From DUQW01 sp050953825 (GTDB lineage: Bacteria > Bacillota_I > Bacilli_A > Acholeplasmatales > Acholeplasmataceae), in assembly GCA_050953825.1 (NCBI GenBank), contig JBMNNF010000003.1, forward strand, positions 1 through 64,000: a stretch of DNA of 64,000 nucleotides, given 5' to 3'. Below are positions 30,201 to 38,046 of the stretch, in pieces. A model generated the notes under the pieces. It was not told the DNA's origin and made no database searches. It worked only from the letters and a program-made list of their open reading frames with translations. Position numbers and translations under genes: made by a program. Position 1 is the stretch's first letter; each line of letters starts with the position of its first letter.

Positions 30201-31484
30201 ATGAAATTGATTACAGAAATTGTAGTACCAGATTCAGTAAAAACAATCGGAGTGGGAGCTTTTGGTGGTATGAGTTCTTTAGTAAAACTTACGATACCTA
30301 TAGTTGGTGGCAAGGAAGATTCAAAAGGAAAAGAACGCCATTTTGGATATTTATTCAACCAAGGATCTATTCCAGAAACAGCACTAGCTGAATATTACGA
30401 AGTTGATTTTCTTGATGGTGTAATTGGTTCATGGTTTACATATTATTTACCAAAAACATTAAAAGAAGTAAAAGTTACAAATGCAAAATCAATAAAAGAC
30501 TATGCCTTTAAGAATATAAGATTAGAAAAAATCGAATTAAATGAGGGATTAGTACAAATCGGACAATATGCATTTTCTGATATGGTTTTGTTGGAACAAA
30601 TTAATATCCCAAGTACAGTCACAAGTATAGGACAATACGCATTTTCAAATTCAAGTAAAATACCTGCAATAACAATTCCAGATGGAGTAACTAGAATTGA
30701 AAAAGGAACATTTAACAATTTGAATTTAATACAAAATATAATGATACCAGCAAATATAACATACATTGGAGATTCTGCATTTAAAGGTTTAAGTTTAGTT
30801 ACAAATGTAATAATTCCAGATGGAGTAACATATATAGGCAGTGAAGCTTTTGCAGGTTGGTTAAGTTTAACAACATTAAATTTACCAACAAGTTTAGAAA
30901 ATATAGGTTCAAAAGCATTTGAAGGAATGAAATTGATTACAGAAATTGTAGTACCAGATTCAGTAAAAACAATCGGAGTGGGAGCTTTTGGTGGTATGAG
31001 TTCTTTAGTAAAACTTACGATACCTATAGTTGGTGGCAAGGAAGATTCAAAAGGAAAAGAACGCCATTTTGGATATTTATTCAACCAAGGATCTATTCCA
31101 GAAACAGCACTAGCTGAATATTACGAAGTTGATTTTCTTGATGGTGTAATTGGTTCATGGTTTACATATTATTTACCAAAAACATTAAAAGAAGTAAAAG
31201 TTACAAATGCAAAATCAATAAAAGACTATGCCTTTAAGAATATAAGATTAGAAAAAATCGAATTAAATGAGGGATTAGTACAAATCGGACAATATGCATT
31301 TTCTGATATGCTAAATTTGACAACAATAGTAATTCCTAGTTCAGTTATTACTATAGGAGCAAATGCTTTTCAAAATCCACATGCTAATTTTATTATAAAT
31401 TGTGTTGTTTCTTCAAAACCTGAAGGATGGAATAATAACTGGAATCCAAGTAATAAAACAGTAAATTGGGGTTATATTGTTTGA
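27300..31484 (+). CDS. Giant BspA-like leucine-rich-repeat surface lipoprotein with InlB B-repeats
   Basis: The start ATG 27300 follows AAGGGGTAGG. The 1394-residue lipoprotein (lipobox LIGC, Cys20) has an N-terminal domain to about 140, then four InlB B-repeat/Listeria-Bacteroides units (about 140-440), each ending FxGWY...LYAKW. BspA-type LRRs (TIGxxAFxxxxxLTxIxIPxSV) run to the C-terminus. From about residue 477 a 242-residue block is repeated three times in full plus a partial fourth, identical in every stretch I compared. It probably mediates adhesion or contact outside the cell. Copy number can change by recombination. The last ~55 residues are unique. Confidence 0.9.
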   Translation: MRRIFRILSIFILFSLLIGCDNKDNKYNKKTTEQFKEQYHTQVSFSLETGENLVVYSHVRVRIKPNQEVEDRDSFIVRFSAYDGDDAFKETIIVKYYEIKSDTVIDETFEGVDIHYVLTSEFEVVETKGQDKGAKVLSSNVVTVNFDSRGGTPVPTQYVNVGETINTTNPTKDGLKFLFWSSSLENPSPYLLERGTTKNITLYAFYDEKINIELNYCDNVTKETIISQTVDLNYNLPNPNRKGYVFQGWYIDNSYSKKMDENTIVSKGVTKLYAKWEIVEYNIDFIVKTGEQKNNNIYKYNVETDTITLKDGVKIGYTFKGWYNNEHLLGSPIKTIIKGSTGNIKLYPMWEANVYNVTLFFDDELNGETQTIKAKFDDFYPNLPVPTKEGFIFEGWYKDKNSYSSLVGFTTGGHKYYSDNKVNTPSNHGLYAKWVVGTSGLEFNLKDNHWEVISYIGIDTKINIPSKLSGLPVSSVGSKAFEGMKLITEIVVPDSVKTIGVGAFGGMSSLVKLTIPIVGGKEDSKGKERHFGYLFNQGSIPETALAEYYEVDFLDGVIGSWFTYYLPKTLKEVKVTNAKSIKDYAFKNIRLEKIELNEGLVQIGQYAFSDMVLLEQINIPSTVTSIGQYAFSNSSKIPAITIPDGVTRIEKGTFNNLNLIQNIMIPANITYIGDSAFKGLSLVTNVIIPDGVTYIGSEAFAGWLSLTTLNLPTSLENIGSKAFEGMKLITEIVVPDSVKTIGVGAFGGMSSLVKLTIPIVGGKEDSKGKERHFGYLFNQGSIPETALAEYYEVDFLDGVIGSWFTYYLPKTLKEVKVTNAKSIKDYAFKNIRLEKIELNEGLVQIGQYAFSDMVLLEQINIPSTVTSIGQYAFSNSSKIPAITIPDGVTRIEKGTFNNLNLIQNIMIPANITYIGDSAFKGLSLVTNVIIPDGVTYIGSEAFAGWLSLTTLNLPTSLENIGSKAFEGMKLITEIVVPDSVKTIGVGAFGGMSSLVKLTIPIVGGKEDSKGKERHFGYLFNQGSIPETALAEYYEVDFLDGVIGSWFTYYLPKTLKEVKVTNAKSIKDYAFKNIRLEKIELNEGLVQIGQYAFSDMVLLEQINIPSTVTSIGQYAFSNSSKIPAITIPDGVTRIEKGTFNNLNLIQNIMIPANITYIGDSAFKGLSLVTNVIIPDGVTYIGSEAFAGWLSLTTLNLPTSLENIGSKAFEGMKLITEIVVPDSVKTIGVGAFGGMSSLVKLTIPIVGGKEDSKGKERHFGYLFNQGSIPETALAEYYEVDFLDGVIGSWFTYYLPKTLKEVKVTNAKSIKDYAFKNIRLEKIELNEGLVQIGQYAFSDMLNLTTIVIPSSVITIGANAFQNPHANFIINCVVSSKPEGWNNNWNPSNKTVNWGYIV
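28728..31309 (+). repeat. 726-bp tandem repeat, 3 full copies plus a 404-bp partial copy
   Basis: Units begin GGTTCAAAAGCATTTGAAGG at 28728, 29454, 30180 and 30906. The period is 726 bp (242 codons), so gain or loss of a unit keeps the reading frame. I see no differences between units, even at synonymous sites, which implies very recent duplication or active homogenisation. The fourth unit breaks off after CTGATATG at 31309. Confidence 0.92.
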
Positions 31485-31509
31485 TAAAACAATAGTTTCA
31501 ATAACCAGA

Positions 31510-31690
31510 GTTTATGAATCCATCAAGGGTAAAATAGAGTATATCAATATGCCTTTATATATACTTTTAATCAATAGTTGGCTTAAAAGGTATGTTAACG
31601 GATTTTTTAGTGGTTTTGCACAGTTATGCGATTAACCGTTATCACTTTCAATGTCTTTAATGTGGGAGCACCCAGATTCGAACTTTACTA
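31510..31690. repeat. Degenerate intergenic repeat, copy C
   Basis: The segment combines a stretch like 26270-26330 (GTTTATGAATCCATCAAGGG), the AAAGGTATGTTAACGGATTT stretch like copy B, and GCGATTAACCGTTATCACTT like copy A, and ends in GATTCGAACTT. It looks like the same decayed element in another state of loss. No gene is visible between 31485 and 31917. Confidence 0.5.
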
Positions 31691-31730
31691 CATTCATTAC
31701 AACAAAAGATTTATAATAACCACATAAAAA

Positions 31731-31767
31731 TAATTACCGTGAGCACTCTCGGTAATTATTTTTTTAT
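31731..31767 (+). terminator. Strong terminator
   Basis: The arms TAATTACCG (31731) and CGGTAATTA enclose GAG-CA-CTC, followed by TTTTTTTT. Confidence 0.75.
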
Positions 31768-31917
31768 TAATTGTCTAATAAATTCAACTGTTCTCTTGAA
31801 GGTAAAAATGATGTTTTTCATTTGCTTTTAAGTTGAATGGTTGAAGTTAATTATGATTTAGGCTAAAATACAGTTAATACTTATTAAATTTTTCAGAAAG
31901 GAGAATTGGGCATACAT

Positions 31918-34344
31918 ATGAGAATGAAAAAAGTAATTAAGTTATTTCAATTATTTATAGTTTTAATAGGGTTAATATTATTAACTGGTTGTAATAAGGG
32001 TTATTATAAGATAACTTTAGAGCCAGTAGAAAATATTAATGTTGTTGAAGATGTTAATCTTGAACAAGTAGCTAAAGATACTAAATTAACCTTTAGAGTA
32101 ACCGTTCCTGAAGGAAAAGAAGTTGATCAGTTTAAGGTTGATGGTGAAGTTCAAGATTTAGTTAACTTAGAATATAAATTAACAGTCAAAGGTAACCACA
32201 AACTTAAAGTAACATTTAAAGATATTAATGTTTCTCAAGAAACCGTTACGGTTTCATATGTTACTGGGATTGGTATTGATTTAGAACCAACTGAAGTAGC
32301 TAAAGGAGGAACTGTAGAAAAACCTATAATTGATGTTGTTACATATGATTTAGTTGAGTGGCAATTAAATGGGGAAAAGTTTGATTTTGATACTGCGGTA
32401 ATTCAAGACATTGAATTAACGGCAGTATGGAAGAAAAAAGAGATAGTTGTTACGATCAAGATTGATGAAACTAGATCGAAAGAAGTTATCTATGGTTATG
32501 GTGATAATGTTCATTATAATGAAGTGTTAAGACATATTACAGAAAATGATACATTACCGACTAAAGAAGGATATGTCTTTGCTGGATTAGAATTTGAATC
32601 CGAATCTTACGGATTCCTAACTAAACCAATGACAGTTAATGTCATTTGGTTACAAAGTAGTAATGTTACTTTTGATTATTTGGACGGTAGAGTTGTTACA
32701 ATGCCTATTACTAATGATTATTTCTATTTAGCTAGTCAACCACTTGTTTTAGGATATCTTGGAAATGATTATGATGAATTATTATTAACAACCCCGATCC
32801 GAGAAGGATATGTGTTTGAAGGTTGGTATGCTGATCCTGAGTTTAAAGCGCCAATAAACTCTGATTTAGGTTATTTAGTTATGAATTTAAGTTCTAATTA
32901 TTATGCTAAATGGAGAAAGATTGGTGTTGATGAGAAAACATTTAAGATAACTTTTGAAACTAATGGTGGTACACCAATTTCACCAAAAACATATTTTGCT
33001 GGAAATAAAGAAATTTTTATTGGTGATAGTGAAAATATAATACCTGATGCTGCAAAAGATGGATATGAATTTAAAGGATGGTATTTTGATCAAGAATTAA
33101 CTCATAAATTTGATTTATTTAATATTAGTCTAGATATATATTTTGATAGTGATTTTACTTTATATGCTAAGTGGGAAGAAAGTGAGACAATAGAAGATAT
33201 CACTTTAACAGTTCATACTAATACATTTGCTGGCACCTTAACGACTAAAGTTTTCAAAGGGATAACGTATTATGATTCTTTCGGTCTTGATATCTACGGT
33301 CTTGATATTCCTTTCTTTGGAAATTATGATTATGAAGTATTAGATGAAAACGAACAACCGATAGCTGATAATACCATCTTTACTAAAGATACGACACTTT
33401 ATTTAAGATGGAATAAAAGACCAGTAATAAATTATATTTTAAATAACAAAATAATTTATACGTCTTTTGAGAACCAACCTTATTATGAAGTTTTCATCAA
33501 TGATAACCAAGAAAAATTTGAATTTTATTTGGATGAAAACTTCCAAAATAACGTATTAGATTCCGAAATCTATAAAGTGGATTACACTTTAACTGAAGGT
33601 TTAAATCTTTATTTAAAGCCAATCCAAGATAAATTAGAACCAATTGATGTTGTCATTCATATTGGAGATAAGATTCTTAAAATTGATAAGAGATTTAATA
33701 TGGCAACTAAAGACTTTAGTTCTTATATTTATTCTCATCTTAATGGATTTGTTGTGGAGGGGTTATATCCAATTGAAAATCAAGTTTATTTAGATTCTGA
33801 ATTAACAGTTGATGCCTTTACTACAGAAGATTTAACTAATTATATAGTTGATAATAAAATTCATTTATATTTAGGATATTCAGTTGTTAAATATGTTAAA
33901 GTAGAGAGTTTTGGAGCTATTGGTAGAGGTAAAGAATATATTGAGATTATTGAAAGTTCAGATATGTATCAATTAAAAGGTTTACTTAATAATTTAAGAT
34001 TGGAAAAACCAGGATATCAAATTGAAGGTTATTATTTAGATGAAACCTTTAATAATTCAATTGATACACTACCAGATAATTTTTATTCCCAAGATTTTAC
34101 TATTTATGTTAATTGGGTTTCATTAGAATTTACTGAAGTTATATTAACCGTTGATACTAATAATCAATTACCACTTCATAAAATTAAAATATTTCCAGAA
34201 TTTCTTAATCTTCTAACTTATGATGGATATGTGATCCAAGGAATTTATTATGATAAAGAATATTTAGAAAAAATTGATTTAGAAAATGTTGATTTATTAG
34301 ATGGCGACACCATCTATGTAAAACTAGTAGAGGAATTAAAATAA
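31918..34344 (+). CDS. InlB B-repeat surface lipoprotein
   Basis: The start is taken as ATG 31918 (MRMKKVIKLF), 14 bases after AAAGGAG; TTG 31906 is too close to the ribosome site. The 808-residue lipoprotein has lipobox LTGC (Cys23) and a string of Listeria-Bacteroides (Flg_new) repeats. Some are clear (EGYVFEGWYADPEF...YAKW; DGYEFKGWYFDQEL...LYAKW) and many later ones are worn. It has no enzyme motif. A surface adhesin or cell-contact role is inferred from the family. It is the second large lipoprotein in a row, but its repeats are not recent duplicates. Confidence 0.82.
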   Translation: MRMKKVIKLFQLFIVLIGLILLTGCNKGYYKITLEPVENINVVEDVNLEQVAKDTKLTFRVTVPEGKEVDQFKVDGEVQDLVNLEYKLTVKGNHKLKVTFKDINVSQETVTVSYVTGIGIDLEPTEVAKGGTVEKPIIDVVTYDLVEWQLNGEKFDFDTAVIQDIELTAVWKKKEIVVTIKIDETRSKEVIYGYGDNVHYNEVLRHITENDTLPTKEGYVFAGLEFESESYGFLTKPMTVNVIWLQSSNVTFDYLDGRVVTMPITNDYFYLASQPLVLGYLGNDYDELLLTTPIREGYVFEGWYADPEFKAPINSDLGYLVMNLSSNYYAKWRKIGVDEKTFKITFETNGGTPISPKTYFAGNKEIFIGDSENIIPDAAKDGYEFKGWYFDQELTHKFDLFNISLDIYFDSDFTLYAKWEESETIEDITLTVHTNTFAGTLTTKVFKGITYYDSFGLDIYGLDIPFFGNYDYEVLDENEQPIADNTIFTKDTTLYLRWNKRPVINYILNNKIIYTSFENQPYYEVFINDNQEKFEFYLDENFQNNVLDSEIYKVDYTLTEGLNLYLKPIQDKLEPIDVVIHIGDKILKIDKRFNMATKDFSSYIYSHLNGFVVEGLYPIENQVYLDSELTVDAFTTEDLTNYIVDNKIHLYLGYSVVKYVKVESFGAIGRGKEYIEIIESSDMYQLKGLLNNLRLEKPGYQIEGYYLDETFNNSIDTLPDNFYSQDFTIYVNWVSLEFTEVILTVDTNNQLPLHKIKIFPEFLNLLTYDGYVIQGIYYDKEYLEKIDLENVDLLDGDTIYVKLVEELK

Positions 34345-34445
34345 AAATACATTCTAATAATCAAAAGTGAACCGCGCCTTGTCAAATAGAAATATGAAAT
34401 GAACAAAATACCAATAAAATGTTATTGTATTTTAATGGATATGTA

Positions 34446-34471
34446 AAAAAGGGAGTTGAATTCCCTTTTTG
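34446..34471. terminator. Bidirectional terminator
   Basis: AAAAAGGGA and TCCCTTTTT arms enclose GTTGAAT. It closes the lipoprotein gene. Confidence 0.65.
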
Positions 34472-34498
34472 TTTATAGTGTAATAAAAATAAAAAAGG

Positions 34499-34543
34499 AT
34501 TTGTATACTCAATATGACTACTTAATACATAATAGAGTATACA
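34499..34543. repeat. TGTATACTC / GAGTATACA inverted repeat, copy 1
   Basis: Nine-base arms are separated by about 24 bases. The same arms with a 22-base loop occur at 36382-36421. The pair lies on both sides of the AAA ATPase gene. Confidence 0.6.
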
Positions 34544-34764
34544 AGGTTCAATATGCTCCAATATTATTTGATCATATTGAAACTATTATTAATGAAACAA
34601 GATTAAAAAATGGTGATGCAAATAGAATGTATATATTAATTGAAATAATTGGAAGAGAAGAAATCCCCATTAAAGTAAATATAGATATATTACTGGATAG
34701 AGCGATCCATAAAATAATCCCGAAAGAATTGTTTATTAACATAACAAGAGGATTTTTATCCTGA
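34500..34764 (+). pseudogene. Unknown gene fragment
   Basis: A frame without a convincing start (a TTG at 34500 is possible) reads YDYLIHNRVYKVQYAPILFD and later EIIGREEIPIKVNIDILLDR, then RAIHKIIPKELF. It stops at TGA 34764. Its first codons overlap an inverted repeat (GTATACTC/GAGTATAC). I do not recognise it, and a truncated remnant is more likely than a gene. Confidence 0.3.
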
Positions 34765-34912
34765 ACTTTATAGAAACCTAAATTAACTGCAAGTAATTAT
34801 TATGCTAACTATGCAACTACATATAATGATAGAGATGTATTAGAAATTATTAGTATAAAAAACAAGTTATGTTGTGAGATGTTAATATTAATATGAAAGT
34901 TAACAACTATTT

Positions 34913-35004
34913 GACTTTCAAGATCGAAAAAACTTGAAAAAGTTGAAAGTCTGGAGTATAATACTTTCAAGATAACAAAATTATTGATTTCTTGAAAGTG
35001 AGGC
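34913..35004 (+). promoter_or_regulatory. Promoter with repeated CTTTCAAG/CTTGAAAG sites before the ATPase gene
   Basis: TTGAAA (34934-34939), a 17-base spacer and TATAAT (34957-34962) form a good promoter. GACTTTCAAGAT upstream, GTTGAAAGT in the spacer, ACTTTCAAGAT just after the -10 and CTTGAAAGT before the start are copies of one motif in both directions. This suggests tight repression of the ATPase gene by an unknown regulator. The stretch 34765-34912 shows nothing else. Confidence 0.6.
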
Positions 35005-35010
35005 ATAGTT

Positions 35011-36213
35011 ATGAAACTTATAGAAAGAACTTTGTATCTAGATAGGCTTAAAAGGGTTAGAAACACTCCTGATATTAAAATTATTACAGGTATTAGAAGA
35101 TCTGGCAAGTCTGAACTTATGAGAGCTTATTTTAAGCATATTAAAGAAACCGAACCAGAAACAAATTTAATAGAAATTGATTATGGCGATTTAAAATATG
35201 ATGATATCAAAGATTATAAAAGTCTTTATTCATATGTCGAAAGCAACTATCAACCTAACACGAAAAATGTTTTGATGATTGATGAGGTACAACTTTGTCC
35301 TAAATTTGAGATTGCTGTGAACAGTCTCCATAATAGTAAAAAATATGATATTTATTTAACTGGATCAAATGCTTTTTTATTGAGTTCAGATTTATCTACT
35401 TTGTTTACCGGAAGATTTATAGAAATTCCAGTTTTCCCATTTTCATTTAAAGAATATTTAGAATATTTTGAGATAAAAGATAATTTTTTTAATCATTTAG
35501 AAAATTACTTAAAAGTAGGAGGACTAGCGGGTTCATATCTATATGAAAATAAAGAAGATGCAAATACATATATAAAAGATGTTTATACATCGTTAATTAA
35601 AAGAGATTTAGTCGATAGATATAATATTGAAGATATCTCACTATTAGATACTCTAACAGAATTTTTAATGGATAATATATCAAATCTTACAACTGCCAAT
35701 AATATATCAAATATATTGAATAATAAGAAAGTTAAAACAAATCATGTGACTATAGGGAATTATATCAAATATTTGTGTAATGCATTTATGTTTTATAAAG
35801 TAAAGAGATATGATATTAAAGGTAAAAAGTATCTAGAAATAAATGATAAGTATTATTTGGCTGATCTATCTTTTCGTTATTCTATATTAGGGGTTAGGAA
35901 TATGGATTATGGAAGAGCTTATGAAAATATTGTGGCAATAGAGTTATTAAGGCGGGGATATGAGATATATGTTGGCAAACTTTATGAAAAAGAAGTCGAT
36001 TTTATAGCTATTAAAGGGAGCGAAAAAATCTATATTCAAGTAGCAGATAATATAACTAGAGAAGAAACATTAAAAAGAGAAATTACCCCTTTAATAGCTA
36101 TAAAAGATGCCTATCCTAAAATTATATTAGCAAATACAACACATCCGATGACAATAAAAGATGGGGTCAAAATATTTGATTTAGCTAGATGGTTAATGGG
36201 TGATGAGAATTAA
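35011..36213 (+). CDS. AAA_14/DUF4143 ATPase
   Basis: The 400-residue protein has an N-terminal P-loop ATPase (Walker A GIRRSGKS, Walker B VLMIDEVQ, sensor YLTGSNAFLL) and a C-terminal DUF4143 domain with a restriction-like segment, YVGKLYEKEVDFIAI (DFxAxK-like). Such proteins are common, mobile and of unknown role. They often act as stand-alone units in variable regions. The family resembles archaeal-type ATPases, and the operator-rich promoter suggests that unchecked expression is costly. Confidence 0.85.
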   Translation: MKLIERTLYLDRLKRVRNTPDIKIITGIRRSGKSELMRAYFKHIKETEPETNLIEIDYGDLKYDDIKDYKSLYSYVESNYQPNTKNVLMIDEVQLCPKFEIAVNSLHNSKKYDIYLTGSNAFLLSSDLSTLFTGRFIEIPVFPFSFKEYLEYFEIKDNFFNHLENYLKVGGLAGSYLYENKEDANTYIKDVYTSLIKRDLVDRYNIEDISLLDTLTEFLMDNISNLTTANNISNILNNKKVKTNHVTIGNYIKYLCNAFMFYKVKRYDIKGKKYLEINDKYYLADLSFRYSILGVRNMDYGRAYENIVAIELLRRGYEIYVGKLYEKEVDFIAIKGSEKIYIQVADNITREETLKREITPLIAIKDAYPKIILANTTHPMTIKDGVKIFDLARWLMGDEN

Positions 36214-36381
36214 ACCATTTGATGGGCGTATCAAAGGCCAGAAGATGGTATATATGTCGGTTATTTTAGTTCGTTAGGGCGATAAATTTTATCGTGATGT
36301 TTTATAATGTTTAACTTCAACAAAATGATTCAAATTCACAGTATTATATATAAATTATAGTAAAAATTTTTAAGAAAGGAA

Positions 36382-36421
36382 ATGTATACTCGATTTACTA
36401 TAATTTACTATTTGAGTATAC
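36382..36421. repeat. TGTATACTC / GAGTATACA inverted repeat, copy 2
   Basis: The arms lie between a Shine-Dalgarno-like AAAGGAAA and ATG 36431, with 22 bases between them. A hairpin here would bring the ribosome site close to the start. Between 36214 and 36381 there is no gene. Confidence 0.55.
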
Positions 36422-36430
36422 AAAAATAAT

Positions 36431-37324
36431 ATGAATTACACAAAAATTAAATTAGAGTATAAGTATGGCCCGAAGAATCGATTTTATCGAATTGTTTTGA
36501 TTAAGGACAACCCCGACTTATTTAAATTAGGAGTTGCATTTGGTACAGTCCTAGGGGCAACATTTTCACACTGTTTTTAATTTAAATGTAAAAATAATTT
36601 AATGTATGTTATGGCGCCATTTATGGAAACTCAATATGAACGGTATCGATATTCAGGAAATTATCATTTAAGTGATTTACCAGATAAATTTATATTTGAA
36701 TATGACACTGGTGATGGATGGGAGTTTGATTGTAAAAAATATAAGGAAAAAGTTAAAATTGAATCAACAAAAGATATTATCCTTATTGAAGGAAAAGGTC
36801 AAGGAATTTGGGAGGATAACGTATATACCTTACAAGCTTTGTTTGCAGGAGAGATTGATCCAGATTCTACATTAGAAGATGAAGAAAACGGAATATACAA
36901 ACCATGGAATTTTGATATTGATAAATATGGTGATTTTGATAAGCCATTAAATATTGAAACCGAAAATAAAGCTTTAGATAAGAACTTCCAATATAATTAT
37001 AAAGAATTGGTTAAAATGGAAAAAGCATATATTAAGGAAAATAATGTGTCTTTAGAAGAGCACAGCGAAAATAACCCTAATTATCGTCTAAAAAACGCTC
37101 TGTTAATAGCAGTTTCAGAACAAATTAATAATTTAGATTATGTTCGTGAAATCTATTTTAAATTAAAAAAGACGATGGGAGATATGAAAGCTCGTGAAGC
37201 TATTGCCACTATTTTAGTTAGATATATGTATGATTTAGAAAAAGAACATATTGCATTTGATGAAGATGAATATATAAAACGATTAAAAACATTAATTAAA
37301 GATACAAACGGTTCGTTTTCTTAA
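36431..37324 (+). pseudogene. Plasmid pRiA4b ORF-3-like gene with an in-frame stop
   Basis: The frame from ATG 36431 reads FYRIVLIKDNPDLFKLGVAF and then LGATFSHCF, stops at TAA 36578-36580, and goes on in the same frame through MYVMAPFMETQYERYRYSGN to 37324 (298 codons in all). FEYDTGDGWEFDCKKYKEKV is the pRiA4b ORF-3 core. Only one nonsense codon separates it from an intact gene. An internal ATG at 36602 could yield a 240-residue product. The family's function is unknown. Confidence 0.65.
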
Positions 37325-37421
37325 ACTTGAGTAGGGATATTATTTAACACATAACATTTATTCAAATTAAAATTAGAATATATTTATCAATATAATTTCT
37401 TTTAAAAGTGGTTTTTAATAC

Positions 37422-37450
37422 TTGACAATCTCAAAAGCAAACTTTATAAT
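37422..37450 (+). promoter_or_regulatory. Consensus promoter of the structured RNA
   Basis: TTGACA (37422-37427), a 17-base spacer and TATAAT (37445-37450): both hexamers are perfect. It is one of the strongest promoters in the window. Nothing is visible in 37325-37421. Confidence 0.8.
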
Positions 37451-37456
37451 ATAATT

Positions 37457-37727
37457 AAATTATATTAACACAAATTTGAGAGTAATTTTTTGTGATGTGG
37501 GTATATAAGTTGGAATTTGGACGTTTTGGGGTGCAATTGGCTTATTACATCAAACATTACGTTAATATAATTAATTTAGCACCCAATTTGTGGCACTTTG
37601 TATTACTCTCAATCAAATAAATAACTAATTCATATTAATTGAAAACGTCCATTTGAAATGTTTTGTGCCAAAACGTTAAAAAAGTTCCTCAGGAACTTCA
37701 CAATATGAAATTAGTTATTTTTTTATT
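37457..37727 (+). ncRNA. Candidate structured non-coding RNA (about 270 nt)
   Basis: The segment has its own consensus promoter and a terminator-like end. Long-range pairings are visible. TTGAGAGTAAT (37476-37486) pairs with ATTACTCTCAA (37602-37612). GGGTGC (37529-37534) pairs with GCACCC (37579-37584). TGGACGTTTT (37518-37527) pairs with AAAACGTCCA (37642-37651), which makes a pseudoknot. ACGTTTTGG (37521-37529) can instead pair with CCAAAACGT (37668-37676). AAGTTCCT-c-AGGAACTT forms a local hairpin, and ATAACTAATT (37621) closes with AATTAGTTAT (37709-37718) before a T-run. It is not 6S, RNase P, tmRNA or SRP RNA by their hallmark sequences. A 41-codon frame (37495-37620, MWVYKLEFGRFG...) lies inside but lacks a ribosome site. 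Confidence 0.6.
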
Positions 37728-37792
37728 TAAAATAATAATCTTTTGAAAAACAATGAATTCAATTGTTCAAAAAAGGGAAGTAGGGTAAGTGT

Positions 37793-37963
37793 ATGAGTTA
37801 TAAAAGAAGTAAAAAGGCGAGGGACAATCGTAGCGACCAGTTAAATCCAAATAACAAAAAATATTGGCATTCTAGAGGTCTTGAAAAACCGGAACCACTT
37901 CGAAAAAAGAGAAGAAAAAGAAAATTTAAATATTCCACTTGCCCATCTAGAAAAAAACACTAA
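37793..37963 (+). CDS. Very small basic protein (56 residues)
   Basis: ATG 37793 follows TAGGGTAAG. The product MSYKRSKKARDNRSDQLNPN...YWHSRG...KKRRKRKFKY...SRKKH is strongly basic and suggests nucleic-acid binding. The NxRSxQLNPNN...YWxSRG pattern is one I associate with small uncharacterised proteins, but I cannot name it. It follows the structured RNA by about 65 bases and is closed by its own terminator. It could act with that RNA; this is speculation from position. Confidence 0.6.
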   Translation: MSYKRSKKARDNRSDQLNPNNKKYWHSRGLEKPEPLRKKRRKRKFKYSTCPSRKKH

Positions 37964-37967
37964 TGGA

Positions 37968-38000
37968 AACAACCCATAATTTTTATGGCGTTGTTTTTTT
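37968..38000 (+). terminator. Terminator after the small basic protein gene
   Basis: AACAACCCAT and ATGGcGTTGTT arms are followed by TTTTT. Confidence 0.65.
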
Positions 38001-38046
38001 ATAAATGAAATAGATAGGTTTATAAAAATGGAGGATTAATTTAGCA

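Noticed and set aside
28661..31084. Long antisense frames opposite the LRR gene (three identical 194-codon frames)
   Set aside because: They mirror the tandem repeat in the complementary strand, have no ribosome site and no recognisable protein features.
34456..34499. Start of the 102-codon frame at TTG 34456
   Set aside because: That codon lies inside a terminator hairpin and has no ribosome site.
37457..37727. tmRNA, 6S, RNase P, SRP RNA or T-box identity for the structured RNA
   Set aside because: I looked for their hallmark sequences (tag frame and GGGG/CCA ends, long open bubble, GAGGAAAGUCC-type core, GGAA loop, T-box sequence) and did not find them.
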